Shown here in pieces: positions 35,377 through 42,927 of a DNA stretch of 64,000 nucleotides (positions are counted from its first letter, which is position 1; every line of letters begins with the position of its first letter). Under the pieces are notes generated by a model. It was not told where the DNA came from. It was given only the letters and a program-made list of their open reading frames with translations, and did not search any database. The position numbers and the translations under genes were made by a program. Origin of the DNA: Myxococcales bacterium (GTDB lineage Bacteria; Myxococcota_A; Polyangia; Palsa-1104); the NCBI GenBank assembly GCA_003170275.1, contig PNAM01000046.1, positions 1 to 64,000 of the forward strand, given 5' to 3'.

Positions 35377-35385
35377 GATCTAGCA
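35377..35385 (-). promoter_or_regulatory. extended -10 box of the methyltransferase gene (leaderless)
   Basis: Minus strand TGC-TAGATC, ending 7 bases before GTG 35369. The match to the hexamer is weaker than elsewhere. Confidence 0.35.
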
Positions 35386-35399
35386 CGTACGGTGACCCA

Positions 35400-35408
35400 T
35401 GTTAAGCT
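35400..35408 (+). promoter_or_regulatory. extended -10 box before GTG 35417
   Basis: TGT-TAAGCT, ending 8 bases before GTG 35417. It favours this start over ATG 35399, which lies inside the box. Confidence 0.35.
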
Positions 35409-35416
35409 CGACGGCC

Positions 35417-36778
35417 GTGCGTCTGCGCCTGCTTTCCGAGCGATGGCCGGAGCTGCTGCTCATGCTCCTCGGGTTGGCGCTGCGCATGGCGCTGCCCGCC
35501 ACCTACGACGTGCGCTGGAGCTACGACTTCGACGATCACCTGATGAACATCGGCTGGTTCGCCACCCGCGGCTGGACCTGGATCCCGCTCGAGATCTGCC
35601 GCACCGCGTACCATCCGCCGCTCTACTACGTGCTCGCCGCCGCGCTCACCGGCCTGGGCGTGTCACTGCAGGGGCTCGGGATGTTCTCGGCGCTGGCGGG
35701 CTGTCTGCGCTTTGCGCTGCTCCTGCTCGGCCTCGAGCTGCTCTTGCCCGGCCGGCGCGTGGCGCGACTGGCGGCGCTCGCGCTGGCGGCGGTGCTGCCT
35801 GCTTCGGTGCAGCTCGACGGGATGGTGACCAACGAAGGGCTGAGCTGCCTCTTGTGTACCGTCGCGCTGCTGCTGGTGGTGCCGCTGTTCTCGCGAGGAG
35901 GCGGCGCGCGTTGGCGTTGGGCGCTCACGCTCGGCGCGGTGCTCGGGCTGGCGCTGTTGGTCAAGGTGTCGGCGCTGATGATCGTGGCTGCGATCGGCGC
36001 GGCGGCGCTGGTCGAAGCTGCGCGCGATCGCAGCGCCGGCCGTTTGCGCCGGTTCGCGCCGCTGATCGCCGGCCTGGCCGTGACCGCGGCGGTGAGCGGC
36101 TTCTACTTCGTGCACAACCAGCGCGCGTACGGAAAGCTGGTGCTCTCCGGCTTCGACGGCCCCGAGCACGCGCGCACCGCGAGGTTCGACGCCATTCCGT
36201 ATCTGCGGCGACGGCCGCTGTGGTTCTACGCCGGCTGGGACGCGCACATCTTTGCACGGCCCTACGCGCCGGTCGGGCTTCAGCCGGTCGCACAGTTCTG
36301 GACGCCGCTGATCGCCAGTACGTTCGTCGACTACTACAACTTCGCGTACGCGCCTTATCCCGATCCGAGCGCGCCGCAGGAGCTCGCCAACTTCCGCCCG
36401 CTGCGCCCCGACGTGCTGGCGGTCTCGCGTCCCTCGATGGCAGCCGGCGCGCTGGTGGCCGCGACCACGCTTTTCGCCTGGTGCGTGGCGCTGGCCGGGG
36501 TGTGGCGCCGCCGCGAGTGGGGTCGCCTGGCGCTGCTCTTCGTGCCGCTGTTCGCGCTCGCCGGCCAGCTCCATTTTTCGGTGAAGTACCCGGTCGATTC
36601 CGAGGGGATGATCAAGGCCACCTACCTGCAGTTCGCTGCCGCGCCGCTGTTCGCGCTGTTCGGCCTGGCGGTGGCGTGGCTGTGGTCGCGCCCACCATGG
36701 GGCCGCGTGTTGGCGTGCGTCGAGCTCGCGGCGGTCGCGGCGATCGGTGTCTATTCGTGGTACTGCCGGCTTATCTAG
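35417..36778 (+). CDS. multispanning GT-C/ArnT-like membrane protein
   Basis: About 453 residues with some ten membrane helices. The first loop (SYDFDDHLMNIGWFATRGWT, then YHPPLYYVLAA) has the acidic residues and HPP motif of ArnT/PMT-like GT-C glycosyltransferases, which use polyprenyl-phosphate sugars. Later loops include EGLSCLLCTVALLLVVP and YNFAYAPYPDPSAPQELANF. GTG 35417 is chosen because of the -10 box before it; ATG 35399 would add six residues. It is one of five membrane proteins of this broad type in the window. The sugar and acceptor are unknown. Confidence 0.8.
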   Translation: MRLRLLSERWPELLLMLLGLALRMALPATYDVRWSYDFDDHLMNIGWFATRGWTWIPLEICRTAYHPPLYYVLAAALTGLGVSLQGLGMFSALAGCLRFALLLLGLELLLPGRRVARLAALALAAVLPASVQLDGMVTNEGLSCLLCTVALLLVVPLFSRGGGARWRWALTLGAVLGLALLVKVSALMIVAAIGAAALVEAARDRSAGRLRRFAPLIAGLAVTAAVSGFYFVHNQRAYGKLVLSGFDGPEHARTARFDAIPYLRRRPLWFYAGWDAHIFARPYAPVGLQPVAQFWTPLIASTFVDYYNFAYAPYPDPSAPQELANFRPLRPDVLAVSRPSMAAGALVAATTLFAWCVALAGVWRRREWGRLALLFVPLFALAGQLHFSVKYPVDSEGMIKATYLQFAAAPLFALFGLAVAWLWSRPPWGRVLACVELAAVAAIGVYSWYCRLI

Positions 36779-36782
36779 TCGC

Positions 36783-38099
36783 TCATTTGGCGTGCAGGCG
36801 CGCGAGGTGCGCGGCGGCCTTCGCGTCGCCACCGGCGGCGCCGCGCTGGAAGGCGGCTTCGGCGCGCGTCAGATCGCCGAGTTGCGCGTAGGCGAGCCCG
36901 AGGTTGCCGCAGGCCAGCGTGTTGCCTGCAAAGCGCCGCTCGACGCTCTCGTAGATCGGCACCGCGTCGGCCGGTTTGCCGTCGCACACCAGGGAATCGC
37001 CGAGCTGCTTGTAGGCGGTCGGGCTGTCCGGATAGGCGTCGAGCACGGGCTGGAACAAGGTCGCGTTCGAGCGCCACAGCCGCACCTGCAAGTAACACAG
37101 CGGCAGGTACGCGGCCACCAGCAGCGCGGGCGCCCAGCGCGGCACCTTCGGCGAGCCGAAGAGGAGGCAGAAGCCAATCAGCGGCAGGTACAGATAGGAG
37201 TCGGACACCGAGCGCGTGCGGTGCAGGAGATCCGCCGCCGGCAGATAGGTGAGCAGCGCGAAGGACAACGCAAACGCGGCCACCGGCGCGCGCCGTCGCA
37301 AGAGGATCGGCGCGGCGACCAGCGCGATCAGCGCCGCGGTTCCGGCGATCACCGACAGCCAGGGAACCGGACTCGAGAGCGGCATGTAGCGCGGCAAGAG
37401 GCCCACCGGCGCGAACAGGTGTCGGGACTCGAGCGCGGCGGTCATTGGCACGCGCAGCCACAAGGGCGGCGGCTCGGCGGGCAGCGCGCCGATCGCGTGC
37501 ACGCCGGCGGCGGTGATGTACATGTCGACGAGCGCGATCGGCAGCAGCGCGAACAGCCAGTTGCTCTTGCGCTCGGGCGCGAGCAGCCGATCGTAGAGCC
37601 ACAAGATCGCCGGCAGCGGCAGCGCCGACGGCTTGCACGCCAGCGCGACCACGTACAGGCACGCGGTGAGGATTGGCCGCGGCCGGCGGATGTGCATCAC
37701 CAGCACGCCGACGAGCACGATCGCGGCGAGCAGATCCTTGCGCCCGGTCGCCCACGCCACCGGCTCGGCGACCGCCGGGTGAAACGCGAACAACAGCGCC
37801 GGCCACCAGCCGCGCTCGAGCCGCTGCGACAGCGCGTACACCAGCAGCACGACCGCTCCGTGAAACCCCACGTTCCAGGCGTGCGCCGCCAGCGCGCCGC
37901 GCCCGAGCAGCGCGTAGCTCGCGACGCTCAGCGGAATCGGATAGCCGTACTGCCGCGTCAGCCAGCTCAGCGGCGCGTCCACGTGCAGGTGATCGTCCCA
38001 GCAGACCAACGGAAAGAACGCCGCTTGCGCGAAGACGCAGCCGATCAGCACGATCAGCGCAGCGACGGAGATCGCACGAGATCGAGCGAGCACTGGCAC
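36783..38099 (-). CDS. TMTC-like membrane protein with TPR tail
   Basis: About 438 residues. The first loop is FPLVCWDDHLHVDAPLSWLT, then EPVAWATGRKDLLAAIVL, nearly the same key motif as in the gene at 31783-33198 (EPVSWVTGRKDLLA), so the two are paralogues. About ten helices are followed by two or three TPR-like units (TAYKQLGDSLVCDGKPADAV, LACGNLGLAYAQLGDLTRAE). The start is probably GTG 38099, with GGGAG 4 bases upstream (GTG 38093 also possible). It follows the AtoE-like gene by 17 bases and converges on the preceding gene with a 4-base gap. Confidence 0.82.
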   Translation of the reverse strand: MPVLARSRAISVAALIVLIGCVFAQAAFFPLVCWDDHLHVDAPLSWLTRQYGYPIPLSVASYALLGRGALAAHAWNVGFHGAVVLLVYALSQRLERGWWPALLFAFHPAVAEPVAWATGRKDLLAAIVLVGVLVMHIRRPRPILTACLYVVALACKPSALPLPAILWLYDRLLAPERKSNWLFALLPIALVDMYITAAGVHAIGALPAEPPPLWLRVPMTAALESRHLFAPVGLLPRYMPLSSPVPWLSVIAGTAALIALVAAPILLRRRAPVAAFALSFALLTYLPAADLLHRTRSVSDSYLYLPLIGFCLLFGSPKVPRWAPALLVAAYLPLCYLQVRLWRSNATLFQPVLDAYPDSPTAYKQLGDSLVCDGKPADAVPIYESVERRFAGNTLACGNLGLAYAQLGDLTRAEAAFQRGAAGGDAKAAAHLARLHAK

Positions 38100-38116
38100 C
38101 AGCTCCCGATTGTATG

Positions 38117-39505
38117 TCAAAGCGGGTAGGGCAGGGTGGCGCCGAGCACGGTGGTCAAGATCAGCACGATCGGCAGCAGCACCAGGAACACCAGGAACGT
38201 GAAGCCCATCACGTCGCGCGCGCGCAGGCCGACCAGCGCGAGCACCGGCAGCATCCAGAACGGCTGCACCAGGTTGGCGATCGCCTCGCCGAGATCGTAC
38301 GAGGCGACTACCCAGCCCACGTGGACCTGCAGCTCGTGCGCGGCCTTGACCACGTAGGGCGCTTCGATGATCCACTTCGAGCCGCCCGAGGGCACGAACA
38401 CGCCGAGCGCCGCCGAGTACGCGGCCATCAGCGCGGGAAAGCTGGCCTTGGACGAGAGGCTGACGAACAGGTGGGCGATGCGCTCGTTCAAGTGGGTGCT
38501 CGAGATCATGCCGGCTATCGCCGCGTAGAATGGGAACTGCAGGATCACGCCCCAGGTGGCGGGCGTGGCCGCGCGAACCGAGCGCATCAGGCGCGCGGGC
38601 GTCCCGTGTAGCAACATGCCGATCAGCAGCATCGCGAGGTTGATGGTGTTGACGGTCAGCGAGGTCACGCCGCCCGCGAGCGTTCGGAACAGGTAGGCGG
38701 CTCCGAGCGCGACCACCAGCCACACCAACAGCGGCGAATGCTCGATCCGTTCGCCGGGCGTGCGCGGCGGCGGCAGATCGTCCGTGTGATCGAGCGGCGG
38801 GCCGAGATCGATTCCCAGTTGCTGCGCATCGCGCGCTGCTGCACCCACCGGCGCGGCCAGCCACATCACCAACGTCACCACCACGATCTCCACCGCCACC
38901 GACGCGAAGCTCTGCCACAGAAAAATCGTGTGCGAGAAGTCGACCAGCCCGTTCGGGATCAGCCCGTCGTGCGCGATGATCGCACGCACCGGATCGGGCA
39001 GCGCGTTCGGCGTGGCCATCTGCAGCGCCGCCGATCCCGACAGGCCCTGCGCCCACACGCTGCCCAGGCCGAGCAGGCTCGATGCGGCCAGCGCGCGATA
39101 GTCGACGCCGCGCACGCGTCGCGCGATCTCTTTGACCAGCACCGCGGAGAAGATCAGGCTGAAGCCCCAGTTGATCCACGCCGAGGTCATCGCGAACAGC
39201 GCCACCAGCGCGACCGCGCCGCGCGGCGAGCGGGGCGCGCGATCGGCGAGCAGGCAGATCAGCCGATAGACCGGCCGCGAAGACGCGACCACGTAGCCGG
39301 TGACGATCACCAGCGCCATCTGCATGGTGAACGAGAGCAGCGCCGGGAAGCCGTCGCCCCACGCGCTGACCAGCGTGCCTGCCGGGACGCCCACGCCGAG
39401 CCCGGCGACGAACACGATCACCGTGGCGGCGAGCGCGAACACGAACGCGTCGGGCAGCCAGCGCTCGGCGAACGCGGTGAAAGCGAGGGCCAACCGCGCG
39501 ATCAT
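38117..39505 (-). CDS. short-chain fatty acid transporter, AtoE family
   Basis: A 462-residue inner-membrane protein of the AtoE/TIGR00366 family, which brings short-chain fatty acids such as acetoacetate or butyrate into the cell. Characteristic stretches are AWINWGFSLIFSAVLVKEIARR, PNGLVDFSHTIF, FPFYAAIAGMI and GVFVPSGGSKWIIEAPYV, and QPFWMLPVLAL near the end. About twelve helices. There is no ato operon (thiolase or CoA transferase) nearby. The start ATG 39505 is 6 bases after an extended -10 (TGA-TACAAC). Confidence 0.9.
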   Translation of the reverse strand: MIARLALAFTAFAERWLPDAFVFALAATVIVFVAGLGVGVPAGTLVSAWGDGFPALLSFTMQMALVIVTGYVVASSRPVYRLICLLADRAPRSPRGAVALVALFAMTSAWINWGFSLIFSAVLVKEIARRVRGVDYRALAASSLLGLGSVWAQGLSGSAALQMATPNALPDPVRAIIAHDGLIPNGLVDFSHTIFLWQSFASVAVEIVVVTLVMWLAAPVGAAARDAQQLGIDLGPPLDHTDDLPPPRTPGERIEHSPLLVWLVVALGAAYLFRTLAGGVTSLTVNTINLAMLLIGMLLHGTPARLMRSVRAATPATWGVILQFPFYAAIAGMISSTHLNERIAHLFVSLSSKASFPALMAAYSAALGVFVPSGGSKWIIEAPYVVKAAHELQVHVGWVVASYDLGEAIANLVQPFWMLPVLALVGLRARDVMGFTFLVFLVLLPIVLILTTVLGATLPYPL

Positions 39506-39511
39506 CCCGCG

Positions 39512-39520
39512 GTTGTATCA
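39512..39520 (-). promoter_or_regulatory. extended -10 box of the AtoE-like gene (leaderless)
   Basis: Minus strand TGA-TACAAC, ending 6 bases before ATG 39505. Confidence 0.4.
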
Positions 39521-41308
39521 GCCGTGCGGAACGACCACCAGCGTGATCGATTTCGCCGGCAGGCTGAGCGTCACCTTGCCGCCGGTCACCGGTAGATCGG
39601 GCTGGGCCGCGAGGGTCGCGCCGCCGGCTACGTGCTGGAAGATCTTGGCGCTCGCGCCCGGCTGAAAGTTGTGCAGCCCGAGCGCGGGGCTCTGCGCAGC
39701 CGCACCCTTGTTAATGATGATCACGGTGACCGCGCCGGCCGCGTTGGTCGCGGCGTACACCGCGACTGAGGGCAAGGTGGTGGCCGCGCCGACCGAGGTG
39801 TCGCCGAACGCGCCGCCCGCGCCGTCGTAGTTGCGGAAGATCTTCATGCCGTAGTAGGCGGGCTGCGGCACGCCCTTGTCGTCGACGGGCGTGGTCCAGA
39901 AGTTGGCCAGCCGCACGCCGTACACGCCGAACAGGCCGAGCGCGTCGGCTTCGGCGAGCGCGGCGTTGGCGTCGGTCGGGGTGTCGAGGTTGAAGTTGTA
40001 CTCGGTGATGCACATGCCCGTGCCCGGATACGCCGACGCGATCCAGCCCGCCACACGCGGCAACAGGCGCACTGGCTCGCCCAGCCAGCCATCGATCCAC
40101 GAGGGATCGTGATAGGTCGCGTCCCACAGCGACGCGGTGTTCTCGAGCGGATCGCCGCCCTGCGGGTAGTAGTGGATATCGAGACAGTCGACCAGCCGCT
40201 TGCCGTTCGCCTTGTCGTACGCGGCGAGCTGCTGCAGGTACCACTCGGCGAGCGGCACCTTGCCGTGCGCGGCCTGGTCCATGAGGTTGTTGGTCTGATC
40301 GAGCCCCGAGTCGAACAGGTCGAGCACGCCCCAGCTCCCGTAGCCGAGCAGGAACGCGCCCGGGTCGGCGGCCTTGATGATCGGCGCGTAGTCGGTGGTC
40401 TTCTTCCACACCTCGTCGTAGCTCACCGGCGCGGGGTGGACATCCGCGTGCGTCGAGCTCCACAGCATCATCTCGTTGTCGAGCGCGTAGTAGCGGATGC
40501 CGCCGGCCTGCGCGTTGCCGAACTTGCCGGTCAGGTGTGTGAGCCACGACTGCTCGAACGACGGCGGCGCGGCGGTCGAGGTGGTGGTCGGATCGCCGGT
40601 GAGCGCGGTGCCGGCCGCGTTCTTGCCGTTGCCGCAGTTGGCGTCGTAGGGATCGGTGCTCTGCTGCGCGCCGTACGTCGCGATCGGAAAGCCGCAGGTG
40701 TGACCGCCGGAGGTCGCGCGATCCTTGGGCGTCCAGCCGATGGTCGGGATGGTCATGAGCGAGGCCGCGCCGCTCGCCTGGTTGTCGAGCACGAACTGGT
40801 CGCTGGTCGAGACGTAGCCGGCGGTGCCGTAGGTGGGATCGCCCTCGTTGTTGACGATGTTCTCGAAGTACCAATCGTTGGCGGTGTTGTGCACGTCGAG
40901 CATCCAGTTGAAGCGGGTCGAGCTGTTGCCGCCCCAACGATTGACCGGCACGTGCAGATCGGTGAGCGTCTGCTTGGACGCGAACGCGAGCCCGTAGACC
41001 TCGGGGTGGATCGCGTGCGGCGACGAGGTGACGTCGACCTGGATCGCGTCGCCGGTGATCGCGCCGCAGCTCCCACCATTGCACAGCTGGCCGGCAGGGC
41101 ACCCGCCGCAGGTGCCGCCGCAGCCATCCGCGCCGCACATCATTCCCGCGCACGAGGGCGTGCAGTTGGCCGGCGGCATCATCATCTGGCCACCGTCGCC
41201 ACCGTCGCCAGCGTTGCCGCCACCGCCGCCGTCGCCGCCCGCCTGCATCGGCGTGCCGGCATCGCAAGCTGCGGCGAGGACCACCATTGAAAGGAGAACG
41301 GATCGCAT
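39518..41308 (-). CDS. glycoside hydrolase family 44 lipoprotein
   Basis: A 596-residue secreted lipoprotein glycosidase. The signal MRSVLLSMVVLAAACDAG has lipobox LAAAC. A Gly/Asp/Met-rich linker and a Cys-rich unit (CTPSCAGMMCGADGCGGTC) precede the catalytic domain (~120-590). GH44 marks are NRWGGNSSTRFNWMLD, YYALDNEMMLWSSTH (acid/base Glu) and CITEYNF (nucleophile Glu). The family degrades beta-1,4-glucans such as cellulose, xyloglucan or glucomannan. The start ATG 41308, with an AGGGGGG ribosome site, is preferred to the upstream ATG at 41395, which would hide the lipobox. It ends inside the AtoE promoter region. Confidence 0.92.
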   Translation of the reverse strand: MRSVLLSMVVLAAACDAGTPMQAGGDGGGGGNAGDGGDGGQMMMPPANCTPSCAGMMCGADGCGGTCGGCPAGQLCNGGSCGAITGDAIQVDVTSSPHAIHPEVYGLAFASKQTLTDLHVPVNRWGGNSSTRFNWMLDVHNTANDWYFENIVNNEGDPTYGTAGYVSTSDQFVLDNQASGAASLMTIPTIGWTPKDRATSGGHTCGFPIATYGAQQSTDPYDANCGNGKNAAGTALTGDPTTTSTAAPPSFEQSWLTHLTGKFGNAQAGGIRYYALDNEMMLWSSTHADVHPAPVSYDEVWKKTTDYAPIIKAADPGAFLLGYGSWGVLDLFDSGLDQTNNLMDQAAHGKVPLAEWYLQQLAAYDKANGKRLVDCLDIHYYPQGGDPLENTASLWDATYHDPSWIDGWLGEPVRLLPRVAGWIASAYPGTGMCITEYNFNLDTPTDANAALAEADALGLFGVYGVRLANFWTTPVDDKGVPQPAYYGMKIFRNYDGAGGAFGDTSVGAATTLPSVAVYAATNAAGAVTVIIINKGAAAQSPALGLHNFQPGASAKIFQHVAGGATLAAQPDLPVTGGKVTLSLPAKSITLVVVPHG

Positions 41309-41439
41309 GAGCCCCCCTCTAGCAAGTCTCCGGCCGAACGCAACGTGCTGAAAGTACATACGTCGAGAGCGCGCTTCGTGGCCTTCCGCCCCCAAGGTGT
41401 AGCTTACAGGCTACGCCGGTTTCGCGGCCAGTTTCGCGG

Positions 41440-41445
41440 TATGAT
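41440..41445 (+). promoter_or_regulatory. -10 box of the PilZ gene (leaderless)
   Basis: TATGAT, 5 of 6 to consensus, ending 7 bases before ATG 41453. Confidence 0.45.
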
Positions 41446-41452
41446 GGCCGCG

Positions 41453-41956
41453 ATGGGTGCCGTCGACGAGTTGACGTTCGAAGAGTTGGTCGAGACGCTC
41501 GCTGCCTTCGAGCAGGAAAACGAGCCGTCCGACGTGGATCGCGCGATCCATCGCGGTGCCGTCGAGCGGCGGTTGATGGCCATCTTGAGCGCCGGCAATC
41601 GCGACGCCGAGCGGCGCGAATTCGTGCGCGTGCCGGGAGAGCTGACCGCGCGCATCTACCGCAACGACGAGGCGGTGATCGCCCGGGTGCGCGATCTCGG
41701 CGAAGGCGGCGTGCGACTCACCTCGGCGTGGGCGCCGGCGCAGGGCTCGGTGATCGAGATCGAGCTGATCCTCAAGTCCAAGCCGGCCATGCTCCACCCG
41801 CCGCGCGCGCAGGGACAGGTCGCCTGGGTGCGCCCGTTCGGCGAAGAGTACGAGCTCGGCCTCGCCTTTCACGCGCACGACGACGGCCACCGGCGCCGCA
41901 TGCGCCGGGTGGTGGTCGAGTTGTTGCGCCGCCTGCCGCCTCCCGGTCTTCACTAA
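41453..41956 (+). CDS. PilZ-domain protein
   Basis: A 167-residue cytosolic protein. The N-terminal ~55 residues are helical (VDELTFEELVETLAAFEQEN). A PilZ domain follows: RREFVRVPGELTARIY supplies the RxxxR-type motif and VRDLGEGGVRL the D/NxSxxG position, with Gly for Ser. It ends in a basic helix (HRRRMRRVVVELLRR). PilZ proteins bind cyclic di-GMP; the partial second motif makes binding uncertain. ATG 41453 is chosen over 41345 and 41441 because of the box before it. It stops 11 bases before the first copy of the GNAT-flanking repeat. Confidence 0.82.
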   Translation: MGAVDELTFEELVETLAAFEQENEPSDVDRAIHRGAVERRLMAILSAGNRDAERREFVRVPGELTARIYRNDEAVIARVRDLGEGGVRLTSAWAPAQGSVIEIELILKSKPAMLHPPRAQGQVAWVRPFGEEYELGLAFHAHDDGHRRRMRRVVVELLRRLPPPGLH

Positions 41957-41967
41957 CCAACGGGTCG

Positions 41968-42133
41968 GATGTGGACGATCGCGCCGCGAGCACCGTGGGC
42001 AGCTCCCGCTTGCTCAGACAAGTCCTCGCATGGTGCCCCGGCCGTGACCCGATCTAATGAGGGTGCTGCGGAACTCGCCGCGGGAGCAGCCCACGGTGCT
42101 CGCTGTGGTGATGCGGGCCGGTGGCGCTCGCGA
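41968..42133 (+). repeat. left copy of the GNAT-flanking inverted repeat
   Basis: About 166 bases, imperfectly repeated in inverted orientation at 42719-42884. Its core (41986-42103) is a 118-base palindromic unit: a 24-base arm (starting GCGAGCACCGTGGG) and its inverted copy at 42080-42103, 23 of 24 paired, with a 70-base loop. It lies between the PilZ stop and the end of the acetyltransferase gene. Confidence 0.85.
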
Positions 42134-42172
42134 TAGAGAGTGGGCCACGAAGAACGCTGAGACGTTACTTCG

Positions 42173-42679
42173 CTACAAGTCCCTCCGATATCGTACTTCG
42201 GGGAGAACCTGATCGGAGCGGTGGTCTTCCTTGCTGGCTCCGTCGGGGATCCAGCCTGCGATCTCGTAGAAGCGGCGAGCGCGAGCGTTGTTTTCGAGTA
42301 CCCAGAGCACGGCGATCTCGAATCCTCGGGCGCGTAGCTCGCTGATCGCATGGGAGAGCAGTGCTCGTCCCACGCCGGTACCCGCCGCACTCTCTTCCTG
42401 GTAAAGCGCGTAGAGCTGCCCGGTCCCCTGGGGCAATTCGGCGTCACCCGTCGGGCCGCAGGTGACAAAGCCGAGAACTTGTCCGTCGGCTTCTGCAATC
42501 CACGTGTGCGTAAGATGATCGGGCGCCAACTGCTGACGCCAGGACAGCTCACGCTCGTGTATCGACAAACGATCCAGGAAGGCGCCAGGCAGCAGTCCTC
42601 GATAGCCCCATCTCCAGCCGCGCACATGAATGCCCGAAATCGTCGCCGCGTCCTCTCGCGTCGCTCGCCGGATCATCAT
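42173..42679 (-). CDS. GNAT family N-acetyltransferase
   Basis: A 168-residue acetyltransferase of the GNAT fold: MMIRRATREDAATISGIHVR opens it, IAEADGQVLGFVTCGP gives beta strands 3-4, and the acetyl-CoA-binding motif A is GQLYALYQEESAAGTGVGRALL, with ALLSHAISELRARGF. The end is LENNARARRFYEIAGWIPDG. The substrate is unknown; GNATs acetylate small amines, antibiotics, toxins or protein N-termini. The gene has lower G+C than its neighbours and stands alone inside an inverted-repeat pair. ATG 42679 or 42676 is the start. The second repeat lies just upstream and may hold its promoter. Confidence 0.9.
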   Translation of the reverse strand: MMIRRATREDAATISGIHVRGWRWGYRGLLPGAFLDRLSIHERELSWRQQLAPDHLTHTWIAEADGQVLGFVTCGPTGDAELPQGTGQLYALYQEESAAGTGVGRALLSHAISELRARGFEIAVLWVLENNARARRFYEIAGWIPDGASKEDHRSDQVLPEVRYRRDL

Positions 42680-42718
42680 CCGCCTATGTTCTTAACACAC
42701 GCTCGAGGAAGCGCTGTC

Positions 42719-42884
42719 TCGCGAGCGCCGGCGGCGCGCATTACCGCAGCGAGCACCGTGGGCTGCTCCCGCGGCGAGTTCCGCAGCACCCTCACAAGAT
42801 CGGGTGACCGCAAACGCACCATGCGAGGACCTGTCTGAGCAAGCGGGAGCAGCCCACGGTGCTCGCGGCGCGATCATCCACATC
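42719..42884 (-). repeat. right copy of the GNAT-flanking inverted repeat
   Basis: Inverted partner of 41968-42133. Core 42749-42866 is exactly 118 bases, as in the other copy, with perfectly paired 24-base arms (42749-42772 and 42843-42866). It ends 7 bases before a TTGACG box that drives the OPT gene. Confidence 0.85.
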
Positions 42885-42891
42885 TGAGAGG

Positions 42892-42921
42892 TTGACGGTA
42901 GTTGCCGTCCGCTGATACGAC
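42892..42921 (+). promoter_or_regulatory. promoter of the OPT transporter gene (leaderless)
   Basis: TTGACG (42892-42897), 18 bases, then TACGAC (42916-42921) with the TGA extension. The box ends 6 bases before ATG 42928. Confidence 0.5.
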
Positions 42922-42927
42922 CGGCGG

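Larger units (their letters stand above)
41968..42884. mobile_element. GNAT gene cassette bounded by palindromic inverted repeats
   Basis: A 917-base unit with one acetyltransferase gene between two inverted copies of a ~166-base repeat. No transposase or integrase gene is inside, so if it moves it would need help in trans. The sampled G+C in the gene (35-39 of 60 bases per line) is below that of neighbouring genes, consistent with transfer. No target duplication is evident. Classed as mobile by structure only. Confidence 0.5.

Noticed and set aside
36783..39362. 859-codon version of the TMTC-like gene
   Set aside because: The N-terminal half is a shadow of the AtoE-like gene; the membrane protein begins near 38099.
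41957..42172. short minus-strand extension of the acetyltransferase frame through the repeat
   Set aside because: Ala/Gly/Arg peptides from this stretch are repeat DNA read as protein; the GNAT stop is at 42173.
41968..42884. integron attC site or gene cassette array
   Set aside because: No GTTRRRY-type core or integrase is visible, and the two repeats are inverted rather than direct.
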